Assembly (NCBI GenBank): GCA_947685225.1
Contig: CANTUV010000002.1
Span: 3,472,001-3,536,000 of the forward strand
DNA length: 64,000 nt
Direction: 5' to 3'
From: Garcia nutans
Taxonomy: Eukaryota; Streptophyta; Magnoliopsida; Malpighiales; Euphorbiaceae
The position numbers were made by a program, and so were the translations under genes. Below the pieces are notes generated by a model. The model searched no databases. It was not told the origin of the DNA and saw only the letters and a list, made by a program, of their open reading frames with translations. The number at the start of each line of letters is the position of its first letter. The first letter of the stretch is position 1. Below, piece by piece: positions 44,611 to 54,955 of this stretch.

Positions 44611-44697
44611 CGAAACCTAATACAATTATGTTTCAGTTTTCTTTTCTTAATGAATGATATATTCCATGCATAATTAGAATTAACCATAGAAATCTTC

Positions 44698-44705
44698 TAT
44701 AAATA
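44698..44705 (+). promoter_or_regulatory. TE-6 3' LTR TATA box
   Basis: TATAAATA in the shared context CTTCTATAAATAAGGAC. Confidence 0.72.
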
Positions 44706-46435
44706 AGGACTAAAACAACACAAAAAGTGGAGAAAAAGGGAGAAATCGGATCGAATTTGGGAGGAAAAACTGAGACCGAAACTGAGGAGGAAAAGCTTTG
44801 AATCAATTTGACTTTTTTTGAGAGAGAAAACAACAATTCAAGCAATTCAGAGGCAGCAAAGCTTATCTTTGTTTTTGTTCATCCAAGAAGAAATTTTTGG
44901 TGGAACCAATAAACGGAGGTTTGCATTAATTGTCTAAATTCTATTCTTCATAGTAGCTTAAATCATCCCATTGTTTCTTTTAATTCAAAAACCCTAGAAC
45001 CTCAATTCACCTTTTCTAAAGCTTAAAAACCTTAATTCGTTGCTTTTTTTTTCCAAAAAGCTTCAAACTATGATTTTTGTTTCTTTAAAATCTCAAAACC
45101 CTAATTTGCTTTCCAAATTTTCAAAATCCTAAATTGAGTTTTGTTTCTTTCCAAAAGCCCTAAAAACATCTTTTCTGTTTCTATAAACTTTAAATTGTTT
45201 GGTTTATTTTCATAAAGTTTCATAAATTTATCAATTGATTTTCAAATCCTAAAAACCTAATGCATTCCCTGAAACCCTAACTCAAAAATTCTAAAACCCT
45301 AATTCAATTCCAAAACTCAAAACAGTGAACCCTAACTCCCTTAAAACCTAAACCCTAAAGTTTTTCTAAACCCTAATCTTTTAAACCTTAAAACCCTATA
45401 AACATATTGAAGCACAATAAGCTCAAAATAATAATTCAGTAACCGAAAATCATAAATCTAAGTGTTTTAAAGTGTCCAAAACTTAATTTCATGATTTTAC
45501 ATCACAAACCCCAATTTGGTTAATCAAAGAATTTTACCAACTTCATGAATCATAAAACTTTAATTCATTTTAATTCTCTTAAATTCACAGTAGTTAAACC
45601 CATGAATTCCCAAAACCTTAAACATATTAAATAAAGAAACTTAAATAGAAACAGTAGCTCTAATTTGAATCTTTATTTGCCTTATTCAATTTTATATTTA
45701 ATTATGCTTTGATTTATTCTATGTGCTTTAATTTATTTAAGTTCAATGCTTCGTTTATTTAATTTATCATGGATGGATGTTTACTTTCTATTGATGTTTA
45801 ATACCTTTGATGAATGATTTATTATGATGAATGGTTATTAACTTTTATCAATTTATTTAGATTTCCAAATGATGTAAGAGGTATGTTTCCACTTGGTGGG
45901 TACCTCATTAGTTAAAGATTATGTAATTTAAATTGCTTTTCTATTTTAGAACCAATGTAAAGGACATGTTTCTACCTTTCGGTGGGTGTCCTATTTAGGC
46001 ATGTGATGTAAGGACATATTTCCATCCTCGGATGGGTGTCCATTTATTTATTTTATTTGGACATTATTTTGATTTTAATATAATGATGCTTTCTTTTAAT
46101 TATTGTGTGTAATATGGATAATATTATTATATTTAAGAATTTTATAATATTAAGACCTGTAAAGAAGGTTGGTTCCAATGAACCGGGCATTGTGGGGGTG
46201 CTGGGCCATTTCTCACCTTCCCCACACGTACCCAACTTTTCGAACCCATTAGGGGGTTGGGGATTCCTTAGGAATCGAGTCATCCACCCCTTTCTTTTTC
46301 CCGGTCCATCCGGTTGGCTACTCCATTTTCTCCGGACTTAGGTCCGTGTTCTCTAAGGCCCCGAGCCTAAATAGTGCCAAAGTCGCAAGAATCATTCCGC
46401 CGAGAGTAGGGGCAAAAATCCCCACTCACACCTGC

Positions 46436-47917
46436 ATAATTACCTTTGTCTAGGTCCTAGTCAGTCTTAGAACATGCTTAGACAAATTTTTGAGGCAAAA
46501 TTGAACTCTACTTATTTAAGGGAGAGATGATCTAGGCATTGTTTGGTTAGCCAACAACTAGTATCCACCCTATTAAATATTAATCCCTAGTTGTCCCTTT
46601 GAGCCTTCATGAAATTTTAGCTTTCTTTTCATTGGCGTATAATCCCAACAACCTACCCTGAGCTGTTGTGATACTTTTGACAAGTCTTATGATCACTAAG
46701 GTGAAGAGGCAAGAAGTTCAAAGAAAGGAATGAATAATCAAGATCATAAGGATAGTTGATGTTATCAAGACCATAAGGGTAGTTGAAGTTCTTCTTATAT
46801 CTCCAATCTATCAAGACAACATCAGAGTAACAAATGATTTATCCCTGTTTAAGAAGATTTATGTCACTCCACTCATCCATTATTAGAAACCCAAGTTAGA
46901 CAACTCTTTTAGAGCTAGAACCGAAAAAAAAAGAGAACATAAAAAAGAAAAGAAGAGAAAAAAGAAGAGAAAAGAGACAAAAAAAAGAAAGAAAAAGAAG
47001 AAAGAAAAAAAAAGAAAAAAGAAAAAACCTAAAAAGGCGGTTTAAAAAGCCAACTGAGTTCTCTTTTACCTAAACAACAAAAGGCTTCCATTTGGTTTAT
47101 AAGGACAGTTTGGCTTGAATTGATCCAACCCAACTAAAGATTCGATCAAAATCAGAGAAAAAGGAGAAAGACCATCCGGTTCTTAAAAGTTTTGTACTTG
47201 ACAGTCCTACAAGGAAGAAGGAAAAAATGATAAAATGCTCAAAGAAAGGGAAGAGTAAGAAAAATAAAAAAGAAAGAAAAGGTAGAAGAAGAAAAGAAAT
47301 AAATATGGGTACGAAACTTTTTGCAAGGGCAAAGACTGTTCCAATCAAGATCTAGGTTAATGCCAAAAACAAAAAAGAATGTTCGAAGCTATGTCTTTTC
47401 ATGTTTCCAGCTGCCTATGGCTCTAACAAAAATCATGGTGTAAAGGTTTATCCATAGTGTCACAATGGCTCCAACTTACAAATGGCCTTCATTTAAGCTA
47501 TGTCCCTTATAGACCCCATTTCAAGCCTATCAAAGACCTGTTGATCTCTCTTGGTAGGTAGAGTCTATTAATGGAGATAGTTTGAATAAGCATGCATATG
47601 AGATAGACAATATTCAAACTCAAATGAGACCTTTGGCCAAGTAATGTGTATGTGCCTATCTGAAGTGCAACAATTCTTGCTTAAATAGAAATGATTCCCG
47701 AGTTTAGTATGGTAACTAGGATTGTCATGTTATAGATATGTTAATTTGATAATCAAGTCCTGAGGTACATTGACATTGATTTGGCAAGACCAACATTTGA
47801 TTAAAAAAAAGAAAAGAAAAAAAGAAAAAGTTGCAGTAAAATGAACATTATATTATCATTATTATTTCTATACTTATTACACAATGTTTACTCAATTCAT
47901 ACAATATTCATACATCA
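46436..47917 (+). other. TE-2 non-coding interior
   Basis: It is colinear with TE-6 interior (27665-28526 then 35916-36250) and uninterrupted here. It includes purine tracts at 46920-47030 and 47805-47830 and a two-unit version of the 27-bp minisatellite (46745-46795). It shows the unoccupied TE-9 site (gacagtcctacaagg, about 47200). No coding motif in six frames. Confidence 0.8.
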
Positions 47918-50359
47918 CTAAGAAGGTGGTTGTAGGTCATCAAATAAAGCCCTGAAAAAATCATCGCCTATCAAAGGAGGAGGTAAATCACTCATCTCGA
48001 GTCTGCCCGAAGCAGGAGCACCAGAATCCCTATTACCTTGGAGTTTTGATTTATCACGGTCCTCATTAGAAGTAGACAAAAAGATCTCATGGTCATCAGT
48101 TTAGGGGCCTCTAGATGAAGAAGCACCAGGATCCCTCATCCCCTGAAATCGAAAGTCTCAAAAATTTTATTCTGATTGATGATACAAATTTTCAAAATGG
48201 GAAACCTGCTGATGACTAGCAGCCAACTCTTCTTTAAGTTTTTTGTTTTGTTCTTCAAGCATCCTCTATGAGCCATAAAGGAAAAGAGTAAGAGCATACA
48301 TAATCTTGTATACATATAGCATAAGTTATCATGGAACAAGAAAACTTACCAGGTAATTTATATCAATACCCTGTGGATGAGATGGCATATCTGGCGAACT
48401 AGAATGAGCAAATGAAGGAGCAGTAAAAGAAGGTCCAGCCTCATTATCAAATGAGCCAGCAACCTACAACAATCATTAAAAAAGTCAAAACAAGTTAAGA
48501 AAGAAGAGATTGCAATGGAAAAATGGTAAAAGTTTTACCTAAGAAGTGCTAGCCCCGAGATGTGGAATGAATTCTCCTCCCTCTCCATGATGTTCCTCTT
48601 CATCTCTATCCTCATTTTCTTTAGGAATTTTTCGTACACCAATAGGAGATACATCAAAGTTCAAGAGCCCTATTTGAATGAAATGGGTATAAGATGCACC
48701 CGGTGGATAGAGAAATATTTCAACATCATAACCGTGCCGGGCCAACCACCATGCATTTTTCGGCATTGATGTAATATCTAAAGTATATTCTGGGCAACGC
48801 ATCAGGATCCTCCATTGCTCGGGACCAAGAAACCACTCATACTCTCTCTCCAAGAAACCAGCCACTAGAGACAGGGCCTACGATGACTCGGTGAGTATGT
48901 TGAAAAGGCAATGCGGCATTCATGAAGAAAGTCTAGTTTGTCCGCTCTTCTGCGTTCCACTAGGCCAAATTCACCTACAAAATGACATAAGGTAAGTAAA
49001 CTTTCACATAAATTTTAAAGTATACTAATTTTATTTTACATGATCCCAGGTTAAGCAACTCATGATAAAACGCTGGGTATGCACATGGTGAGAGCCGGGA
49101 ACTTCTACACGCTCAGACAACCAAAAATTTTATCTTGGATATCTGGCTCTCTCTCAAGAAATACAAGGCACCCTCACAAGGTTGTGTTCATATGCCCATG
49201 CCTACAACAATAATAAAGATCAAATTCATGCAAGAATAAGAATGGAATTAATATTGGTGGAAGAAGAATACCTCGACAACTGCCATAAAGCCAACAAAAG
49301 ACTTCTTATTTCGGCAAATTTTGTCAAGACCATGGTAAAGACAGGCAAGGCTAGCTTCACCCCAGCCGTAAAGTGGTACCATCCTCATATAAGTAAGGGC
49401 CCTCAACACAGACAAATGGATGGCGGATTTAGTGTTGCCTAAAATAGTCGACCCGAGAAAATATAACAAAAATCCTCGAGCAAACTGTTGGGCTATCTCT
49501 GTGAACCCGTCCTTCGTAGTTCATCCAATAACTACGAATTGGCTCAATTTTTATCTTAAAAGGCCCTTTATATGATGGTTCCATACCAATTAATTGTTGA
49601 TTTTCTTCAAATGTCAGAATATCATTGGTAAGAGGAACCGAAAGACCATCATACCGAATGCTGGTTATAGCAGCAAAGTCGACCGGACCAATTGTCATCT
49701 CTCCAATGGGCAAGTGAAAAGTATGAGTTGTGTCCAACCATCATTCTGTAAGCGCCTGGACTACGCTCTGGTCTATCAGATACTCCTCGGATGGTAATTA
49801 TAAGATGAAGCTCTCAAAGCCGCAATCTCAGAAAATCTAACACAATGATCACGCAAACACGAAGCCATATAAGTTAACACCAGGTAAGTATATCATTATT
49901 CTATCTACTTAAATTCTTAAATTAATATATTTTTCCTAATTTTTCTAAAAAATAGAAAATATAAAGAAAAAAACAACAAACAAATAAAAAGAAAAAGAAA
50001 AAAGAAAAAAGAAAAAAGAAAAAAGAAAAAAGAAAAATAATAAAAAGAAAAATTAATAAAAAGAAAAATAAGAAAAAAAATAAGAAAAAAATATAAATAA
50101 AAAGAAAAATAAGAAAAAAAAATAAGAAAAAAAGAAAATAAAAAGAAAAAGAAGAAGAAGAAGAAGAAGAAGAAAATATAAAAAAATAATAAAAAGAAAA
50201 AGAAAAAGAAAAAAAGAAGAAAAAACACACCTTGCTCTTTTGATTTGAACTACGATGAAGCGGCATTCCGACTAGTAGACCTATATTTCCATCTTCATGA
50301 TGCCAAATAAACTCCAATAACTCAGCATTAGAATGAGTTCCTAATCTTGAAACATGCAT
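47918..50359 (-). pseudogene. Antisense plant-mobile-domain (PMD) gene of TE-2, intron-containing, decayed
   Basis: On the minus strand ATG 50359 opens MHVSRLGTHSNAELLEF. After a pyrimidine-rich intron (about 49890-50230) comes a PMD-type core: THTFHLPIGEMTIGPVDFAAI, SYWMNYEG, LGSTILGN, IHLSVLRALTYMRMVPLYGW, EASLACLYHGLD. GT-AG introns are visible at 49202-49271 (joining ...FMAVVE to AWAYEHNLV...), 48974-49039 (joining SCLTWDH to VNLA), 48474-48538 and 48266-48349. A coiled-coil-like segment (MLEEQNKKLKEELAAS) and the C-terminus SDLPPPLIGDDFFRALFDDL end at TAG 47918-47920. A stop near 49745, a frameshift near 49510 and further stops break it. PMD proteins occur in plant genomes and transposons; antisense extra ORFs are reported in Tat elements. 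Function unknown. Confidence 0.8.
49940..50230. repeat. Purine tract (A/G only on the plus strand), intron 1 of the antisense gene
   Basis: About 290 bases of almost pure aaaaag/aagaag with AATAA interruptions. On the minus strand it is a long pyrimidine tract inside the predicted first intron. The apparent poly-Phe/Leu frames (49917-50359) are low-complexity artefacts. Confidence 0.85.
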
Positions 50360-50438
50360 TTTTTTTCAAAACTATATGCTAAACTTATAGAATGAAAAGA
50401 TTGCTTTCTGTGAATGAATGAAATGAAGAAATCGGTGG

Positions 50439-50446
50439 TTTATATA
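50439..50446 (-). promoter_or_regulatory. TATA box of the antisense PMD gene
   Basis: TATATAAA on the minus strand (context CCTCTATATAAACCACC) lies about 80 bases upstream of ATG 50359, a normal plant spacing. It is not part of an LTR, so the gene appears to have its own promoter. Confidence 0.65.
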
Positions 50447-50487
50447 GAGGAACGGCAAAGGAAAAAACAAAATTTAAAAAGTAAAAT

Positions 50488-50592
50488 TTACTATTGATTA
50501 ATAGTAGATTACTATTTACAAATAGTAGGTTACTATTTACAAATAGTAAGATACTATTTATAAATAGTAGGTTACTATTTATAAATAGTAAA
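50488..50592. repeat. Five 21-bp palindromic repeats upstream of the antisense TATA box
   Basis: Five contiguous 21-bp units of the form TTACTATTTAYAAATAGTAGG. Each contains a palindrome ACTATTTATAAATAGT (or a near version). They lie 40-150 bp upstream of the antisense TATA box, in promoter-array position. Confidence 0.9.
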
Positions 50593-50805
50593 TAGTGCAT
50601 GAACAGTGACTACATAGTAAATAAATAGGAAACTCATTTATCATTCAAATACTTGTGTGTATATAAATATTTTTGCACTTTTAAAATATTTTTACACGCA
50701 GGGGGCAAGGAGAAGATATGTGCATAAAAAATTAGCTAATTTTTTTTGCAAACAAAATTTATATACTACTGACTATAATTATTTTTTGCAAATAATTAAA
50801 TCTCA
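50593..50805 (+). other. TE-2 spacer between antisense promoter and 3' repeats
   Basis: AT-rich; the part at 50697-50760 (cagggggcaaggagaagatat..) matches TE-6 at 43205-43265. No feature recognised. Confidence 0.7.
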
Positions 50806-51300
50806 CTTAGCTTGGGTCTAGAATCCAAATTACCCTTAGGTCCAGAACCTAAAATCTCTTTGTAAGTCCAGAACTTAGCTCGGGTCTAGAACCCAAATTA
50901 TCCTTAGGTCTAGAACTTAAAATCTTTATTTAAGTCCAGAACTTAGCTCGTCCAGAACCCAAATTATCCTTAGGTCCAGAACCTAAAATTTCTTTTAAGT
51001 CCAGAACTTAGCTCGGGTCCAAAACCCAAATTAACCTTAGGTCCAGAACCTAAAATTTCTTTTAAGTCTAGAACTTAGCTCTGGTCCAGAACCCAAATTA
51101 TCCTTAGGTCCAGAACCTAAAATCTCTTTTAAGTCTAGAACTTAGCTCAGGTCCAGAACCCAAATTATCCTTAGGTCTAGAACTTAAAATCTCTTTTAAG
51201 TCCAGAACTTAGCTCGGGTCTAGAATCCAAAATTACTCTTAGGTCCAGAACTTAAAATTATCCTTGAGTTCAGAATTCGAACCGGGTCCGAAACCCAAAA
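50806..51300 (+). repeat. 3'-UTR tandem repeats of TE-2 (unit about 67 bp)
   Basis: About seven copies of a unit of about 67 bp, each built from three related subunits around GGTCCAGAACCYAAA (cttagctcgggtccagaaccc; ccttaggtccagaacct; ttaagtccagaact). The array differs from that of TE-6 although the flanking sequence is conserved (ttaagtcttattg.ttttcactctctt). Confidence 0.93.
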
Positions 51301-51370
51301 CCTTAACCATCTCAGAAAAATTAAGTCTTATTGCTTTTCACTCTCTTTTGTTGTAGTCTTAGATTATTCA

Positions 51371-51384
51371 ACCAGGGGGCAAAC
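51371..51384 (+). other. TE-2 polypurine tract
   Basis: accagggggcaaac immediately precedes TGTAGACCC of the 3' LTR. Confidence 0.85.
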
Positions 51385-51564
51385 TGTAGACCCTTAATTT
51401 TTGACCCAGTCTGGTCCGTTATTTTTTATATAGTCCAAAATTATATTTGTCGTATTTTAATTAAATAATATTTATTTTAGTTTTTATTATTTATAATTTT
51501 TAATAAAAATAAAAATGGTAAAGTTAATAAAAAAATATAATAATAATAAATAAATATAAAAATC

Positions 51565-51654
51565 GGCGACGAAAAAATTTCGTCGCCAAAGGTCCAATTG
51601 GCCAAGGCCAATTCGCCCACAGGAATTTCCTGCGGGCGAAATGGCCTTGGCCAA
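51565..51654. repeat. Two strong hairpins in TE-2 LTR U3
   Basis: Hairpin one: 10-bp perfect arms, 51565-51574 and 51578-51587 (GGCGACGAAA / TTTCGTCGCC). Hairpin two: 28-bp arms, 51598-51625 and 51627-51654, with only two mismatches around a single-base centre (begins TTGGCCAAGGCCA, ends TGGCCTTGGCCAA). Further GC-rich repeats run to about 51790. Confidence 0.93.
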
Positions 51655-51873
51655 TTTCGCAGCAGGAAATTCCTGCTACAAATTGGCTGGCCGCCCAGCC
51701 AGTTCACAATTTTCGCCCGCCAGCTCTAGCAGTCCTCGCCAATGCTCGCAGTTTTCGCCAGCGAAAACTTCCAACGCAATTTTTTCTGAAACCAATTTCT
51801 ATTTGGTATTAGTTTCTTTTCCTAATTAATTTTAGTTTTCTTAAACAATTAAAATTAGTCTTATAATTTTTCC

Positions 51874-51881
51874 TATAAATA
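51874..51881 (+). promoter_or_regulatory. TE-2 LTR TATA box
   Basis: TATAAATA in the context TTTCCTATAAATAATAC, aligned with the boxes of the other Ogre-like LTRs. Confidence 0.72.
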
Positions 51882-53714
51882 ATACTTTAAAACTCAGAAT
51901 TAAGGATGAGACTTTGATTGGGGGATCAAAAATTGAACTTTTAAACTTGGATTACAAAAAACCCTAGCCAGAGAAGATTAGCAACAAGCAAGCAACCAAC
52001 AATTCATCAAAGGCAGCAACCTTGCCTTTGTCTTTGTTCATCCAGAAAGTAACTTTTTGGTGGAACCAACTACGCAGGTTTGTTCTTTAATCATAGATTA
52101 TATATTTACGATAGCTTTGTTTCTTTGATTAATAAGAATATGCACATAGTAATTTGATCCTTAAATATGTAGTAATTTGATCTTTGTTGCAATAACTTAA
52201 ATTGTTCCTTCTGTTTTCAAAAACCCTAAAAAGTACTCTTCTGTTTCAAAAAACGGTAAGAACCCTAATTTATTTCTTCTGTTTCCAAAAAACCTTAAGA
52301 ACCCTAAATTATTTCTTCTGTTTCCCAAAAACCTCAAAAAACCTCAAAAACCCTAATTTATTTCTTCTGTCTCCAAAAAAAACCCTAATTTGTTTCTTCT
52401 ATTTTCAAAAAAATAACCTTAAAAACCTTAAATCGTTTCTCCTATTTCCAAAAACTTTAAAAAATCCTAAACTGTTTTCCTCTAACTTTTTTCTAAAATT
52501 TCCAAATATTTTCTTAAATCTCCAAATCCTAACCTACTTTACAGTTTCTAAAAATCATAATTATTTTATAAAACTCTAAACTGTTTTCTTAAATCCTAAA
52601 ACCAAATATATTTTCCAAAATACCAAGAACCCTAATTCTCTTAAAACCAAAACAGTAAACCCTAAGTTTTCCTAAACCCTAATTAATTGAATTTAAAATC
52701 CCAAACTAGTTAATCCAAACCCTAAGGCCATAATCTAATAAAACTAAAATAATAATCCAGTAAACATGAATTATAAACCTAATATCATAAGATTCCAAAA
52801 CCCTAATTTCATGATGTCACCCTTAAACCCTAATTTGATTAACCAAAAAACCTTACTACTTTCTTAAATTCATAAAACCCTAATCCATTCCAATTTTCTT
52901 AAACCTTTACAGTAGCCTAAACAAATAACAATAATAATACTAAAATTTCAAAACCCTAAATGTTAATTAAAGAACTTTAAATAGAATCAGTAAACCCTAA
53001 ATTTGTACCTTTACTTGCTTTATTTAAATTTTAGATTTGATTATGTAATTTATTATATGCTTTGATGGTTGATTTATTTAATTTCAATGCTTGATTTATT
53101 TAATTTATCATGGATGGATGTTTTCTTTATTGTTATTATTTATTTGTTTTAGTATTAAAATTGTAAGAGATATGTTTCCACTCTGTGGGTACCTCATTAG
53201 TTAAATGTCATATAATTTAAATTGCTTTTATATTTTGGACCAATATAAAGGACATGTTTCTACCTTTTGGTGGGTGTCCTATTTAGTTTAGACATGGATG
53301 ATGTAAGGACATGTTTTCATCTTCGGATGGGTGTCCATTTATTTGCTTTGTTTGGACATTGCTTTGATTTTAATATAATGATGCTTTATTTTAATTGTTG
53401 CGTGTAATATGGATAATATTGTTATATTTAAGAATTTTATAATATTAAGACCTGCAAAGGAGGCCGGTTCCAATGAATCGAATGTTGTGGGGGTGCTACG
53501 CCATTTCTCACCTTCCCCACACGTACCCAACTTTCCGAACCCATTAGGGAGTTGGGGATTCCTTAGGAATTGAGTCATCCACCCCTTTCTTTTTCCTGGC
53601 CCGTCTGGGTGGCGACTCCATTTTCTCTGGATTTAGGTCCGTATTCTCTAAGGCCCTGTGCCGAAGTCGCAAGAACCATTCCACCGGGAGTGGGGGCGAA
53701 AATCCCCGCTCACA

Positions 53715-54119
53715 CCTATCAACAATTACCCAAATTGTATCATGCTTTCTTTGGGTATTCAGAAGACTAGTCACAAAATGCATGGTGATTCTATCCCACT
53801 TCAATTTGGGTATTGATATCGATTGCAAAAGACCCGATGGAACTTGATGTTCTGCTTTAACTTGTTGACATACTAAACACCGAGTCACATAGTTAGTAAT
53901 ATCTCTCTTGATACTAGGCAACCAATAATGAGACTTCAAATTCTGATACATCTTATTGCTTCCAAGATATATAGTATACATAGTATTATGATCTTCACTA
54001 AATATACACTCTTTTAGTTTCTTTACATCAGGTATATATAATCGACTTTCATAATACAATCCACCATTTTCTAAAACAATGTAATCCAATTTTTCACCTT
54101 TATGTACTTGTTCCAACAC
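53715..54119 (-). pseudogene. TE-1 integrase fragment
   Basis: The HHCC zinc domain is visible as EDHNTMYTIYLGSNKMYQNL, HYWLPSIKRDITNYVTRC and LVCQQVKAEHQVP. It is followed by the start of the catalytic core, PKLKWDRITMHFVTSL (the first catalytic Asp of the usual MDF is His here) and KHDTIWVIVDR, where TE-2 begins. Integrase would insert cDNA. The catalytic substitution and truncation make it inactive. Residues beyond 53715 in the open frame belong to the TE-2 LTR. Confidence 0.88.
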
Positions 54120-54282
54120 TTCTAATAATTTTTTTTTTATTTTTGAGCTTCTATGACTTTTTACTTTATAGTTGGTTCAACCCTCAATTCCGCTAACATA
54201 ACATATTATATAATTTAATTTATTTAACTAAAAAAAGTATATATATGTATATCTATATATAATAATTTATATATAATATACC
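54120..54282 (-). other. Degenerate linker of TE-1
   Basis: AT-rich sequence with (TA)n tracts between integrase and RNase H; no motif recognised. Confidence 0.6.
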
Positions 54283-54496
54283 TGCTAAAGTCTTTTGACT
54301 TAAAGTATCAACTACCACATTAGCTTTTCTAGGATGATAGTCGATGATATAATCATAATCTTTAATCAATTCCATCCATCTTCTCAGCATTAAGTTGAGT
54401 TTTTTTTTATTGGCAAGTATTTCAAACTTTATTATCATTAAAAATATACCACCTTTCACCATACAAATAATGTCACTAGATCTTAAGGGCAAACAC
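54283..54496 (-). pseudogene. TE-1 RNase H C-terminal fragment
   Basis: Directly after the TE-11 site come decayed codons, then RRWMELIKDYDYIIDYHPRK and ANVVVDTLSQKTLA, the characteristic C-terminal RNase H motif of chromoviruses (usually NVVADALSRK). The frame passes through the AACAC duplication into 63813-64000. Several stops precede the motif. Confidence 0.82.
54492..54496. repeat. Target-site duplication AACAC, left copy, of TE-11
   Basis: AACAC at 54492-54496 and 63813-63817 flank TE-11. Confidence 0.95.
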
Positions 54497-54895
54497 TGTA
54501 ATATCCCAAAGTATACTTTAAAAGTTTTGAAATTATTGTTGTAATTGGATTTAATGTGTATATTGAAGGGAAAGAGAAAAGAAGTGAAGAGAGTGTATAT
54601 GTTGTATCTATGGGAATGTATACAAGTTAAATTAATAAAGGCCAAAAGAAGAGCAATGAATTAATTTAATATCTGATTTTGGTGTATATTGGAATTGTAG
54701 TAGTGAGAAGAGATGTGGGAAAATATAAATGCAATATATAAGAAATATACATATACCCACATATACATGGGATACAATATGGTGTAGGAAAAGTGAGTTA
54801 TATATATATATTTGTATAATTAATTAATAATAATAATATAAGAAAAAGGAAGAAAAGAAAGTCAAGGAATGGACAAGTGTGTGATGGAGATTTAA

Positions 54896-54955
<60 letters not shown>

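Larger units (their letters stand above)
15072..46430 (+). mobile_element. TE-6: non-autonomous Tat/Ogre-like retrotransposon with nested insertions
   Basis: It is bounded by CCTGC on both sides (15067-15071 and 46431-46435). Its parts are a rearranged 5' LTR zone (15072-16174 and 23405-25457), PBS (25459), leader, mini-Gag ORF (26588-27370), non-coding interior (27371-28526, 35916-36903, 43164-43499), 3' tandem repeats (43500-44130), polypurine tract and 3' LTR (44209-46430). Inside it lie TE-7 with TE-8, TE-9 and TE-10. No protease, RT, RNase H or integrase sequence is visible in its own parts. It must have been mobilised in trans, presumably by a relative such as TE-3. Confidence 0.82.
44209..46430 (+). 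repeat. TE-6 3' LTR (2.2 kb)
   Basis: Starts TATAGACCC (a mutated TGTAGACCC) after the polypurine tract and ends CACTCACA before CCTGC. The U3 region carries the hairpin cluster (44410-44610) and TATA box (44698); the middle is rich in aaaccctaa words; the U5 end has the conserved blocks ggacatgtttc..ggtgggtgtcc (two to three direct repeats, 45890-46050) and the palindromes gattccttaggaatc and ggttccaatgaacc. No gene. Confidence 0.93.
46431..53714 (+). mobile_element. TE-2: Tat/Ogre-like retrotransposon, 3' part
   Basis: It resumes at 46436 exactly where the 38-bp piece at 15034-15071 stopped (46431-46435 is the TE-6 duplication). Its parts are non-coding interior, an antisense PMD pseudogene with its own upstream region (47918-50600), 67-bp 3' tandem repeats, polypurine tract and 3' LTR (51385-53714). 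It ends inside TE-1 integrase; the candidate duplication is cctat at 53715-53719. The 5' part lies left of the window beyond TE-3. Confidence 0.88.
51385..53714 (+). repeat. TE-2 3' LTR (2.33 kb)
   Basis: Starts TGTAGACCCTTAATTTTTGACCC and ends CCCCGCTCACA. It shares the U5 kilobase, hairpin position and TATA context with the TE-3 and TE-6 LTRs, but U3 is diverged. The middle (52200-52640) is a degenerate array of ttctgtttccaaaa..aaaccctaatt units of about 40 bp. Confidence 0.93.

Noticed and set aside
49917..50359. Frames rich in Phe/Leu/Tyr that look like a membrane protein
   Set aside because: They are the translation of a 290-base pyrimidine tract, which is better explained as intron sequence of the antisense gene.
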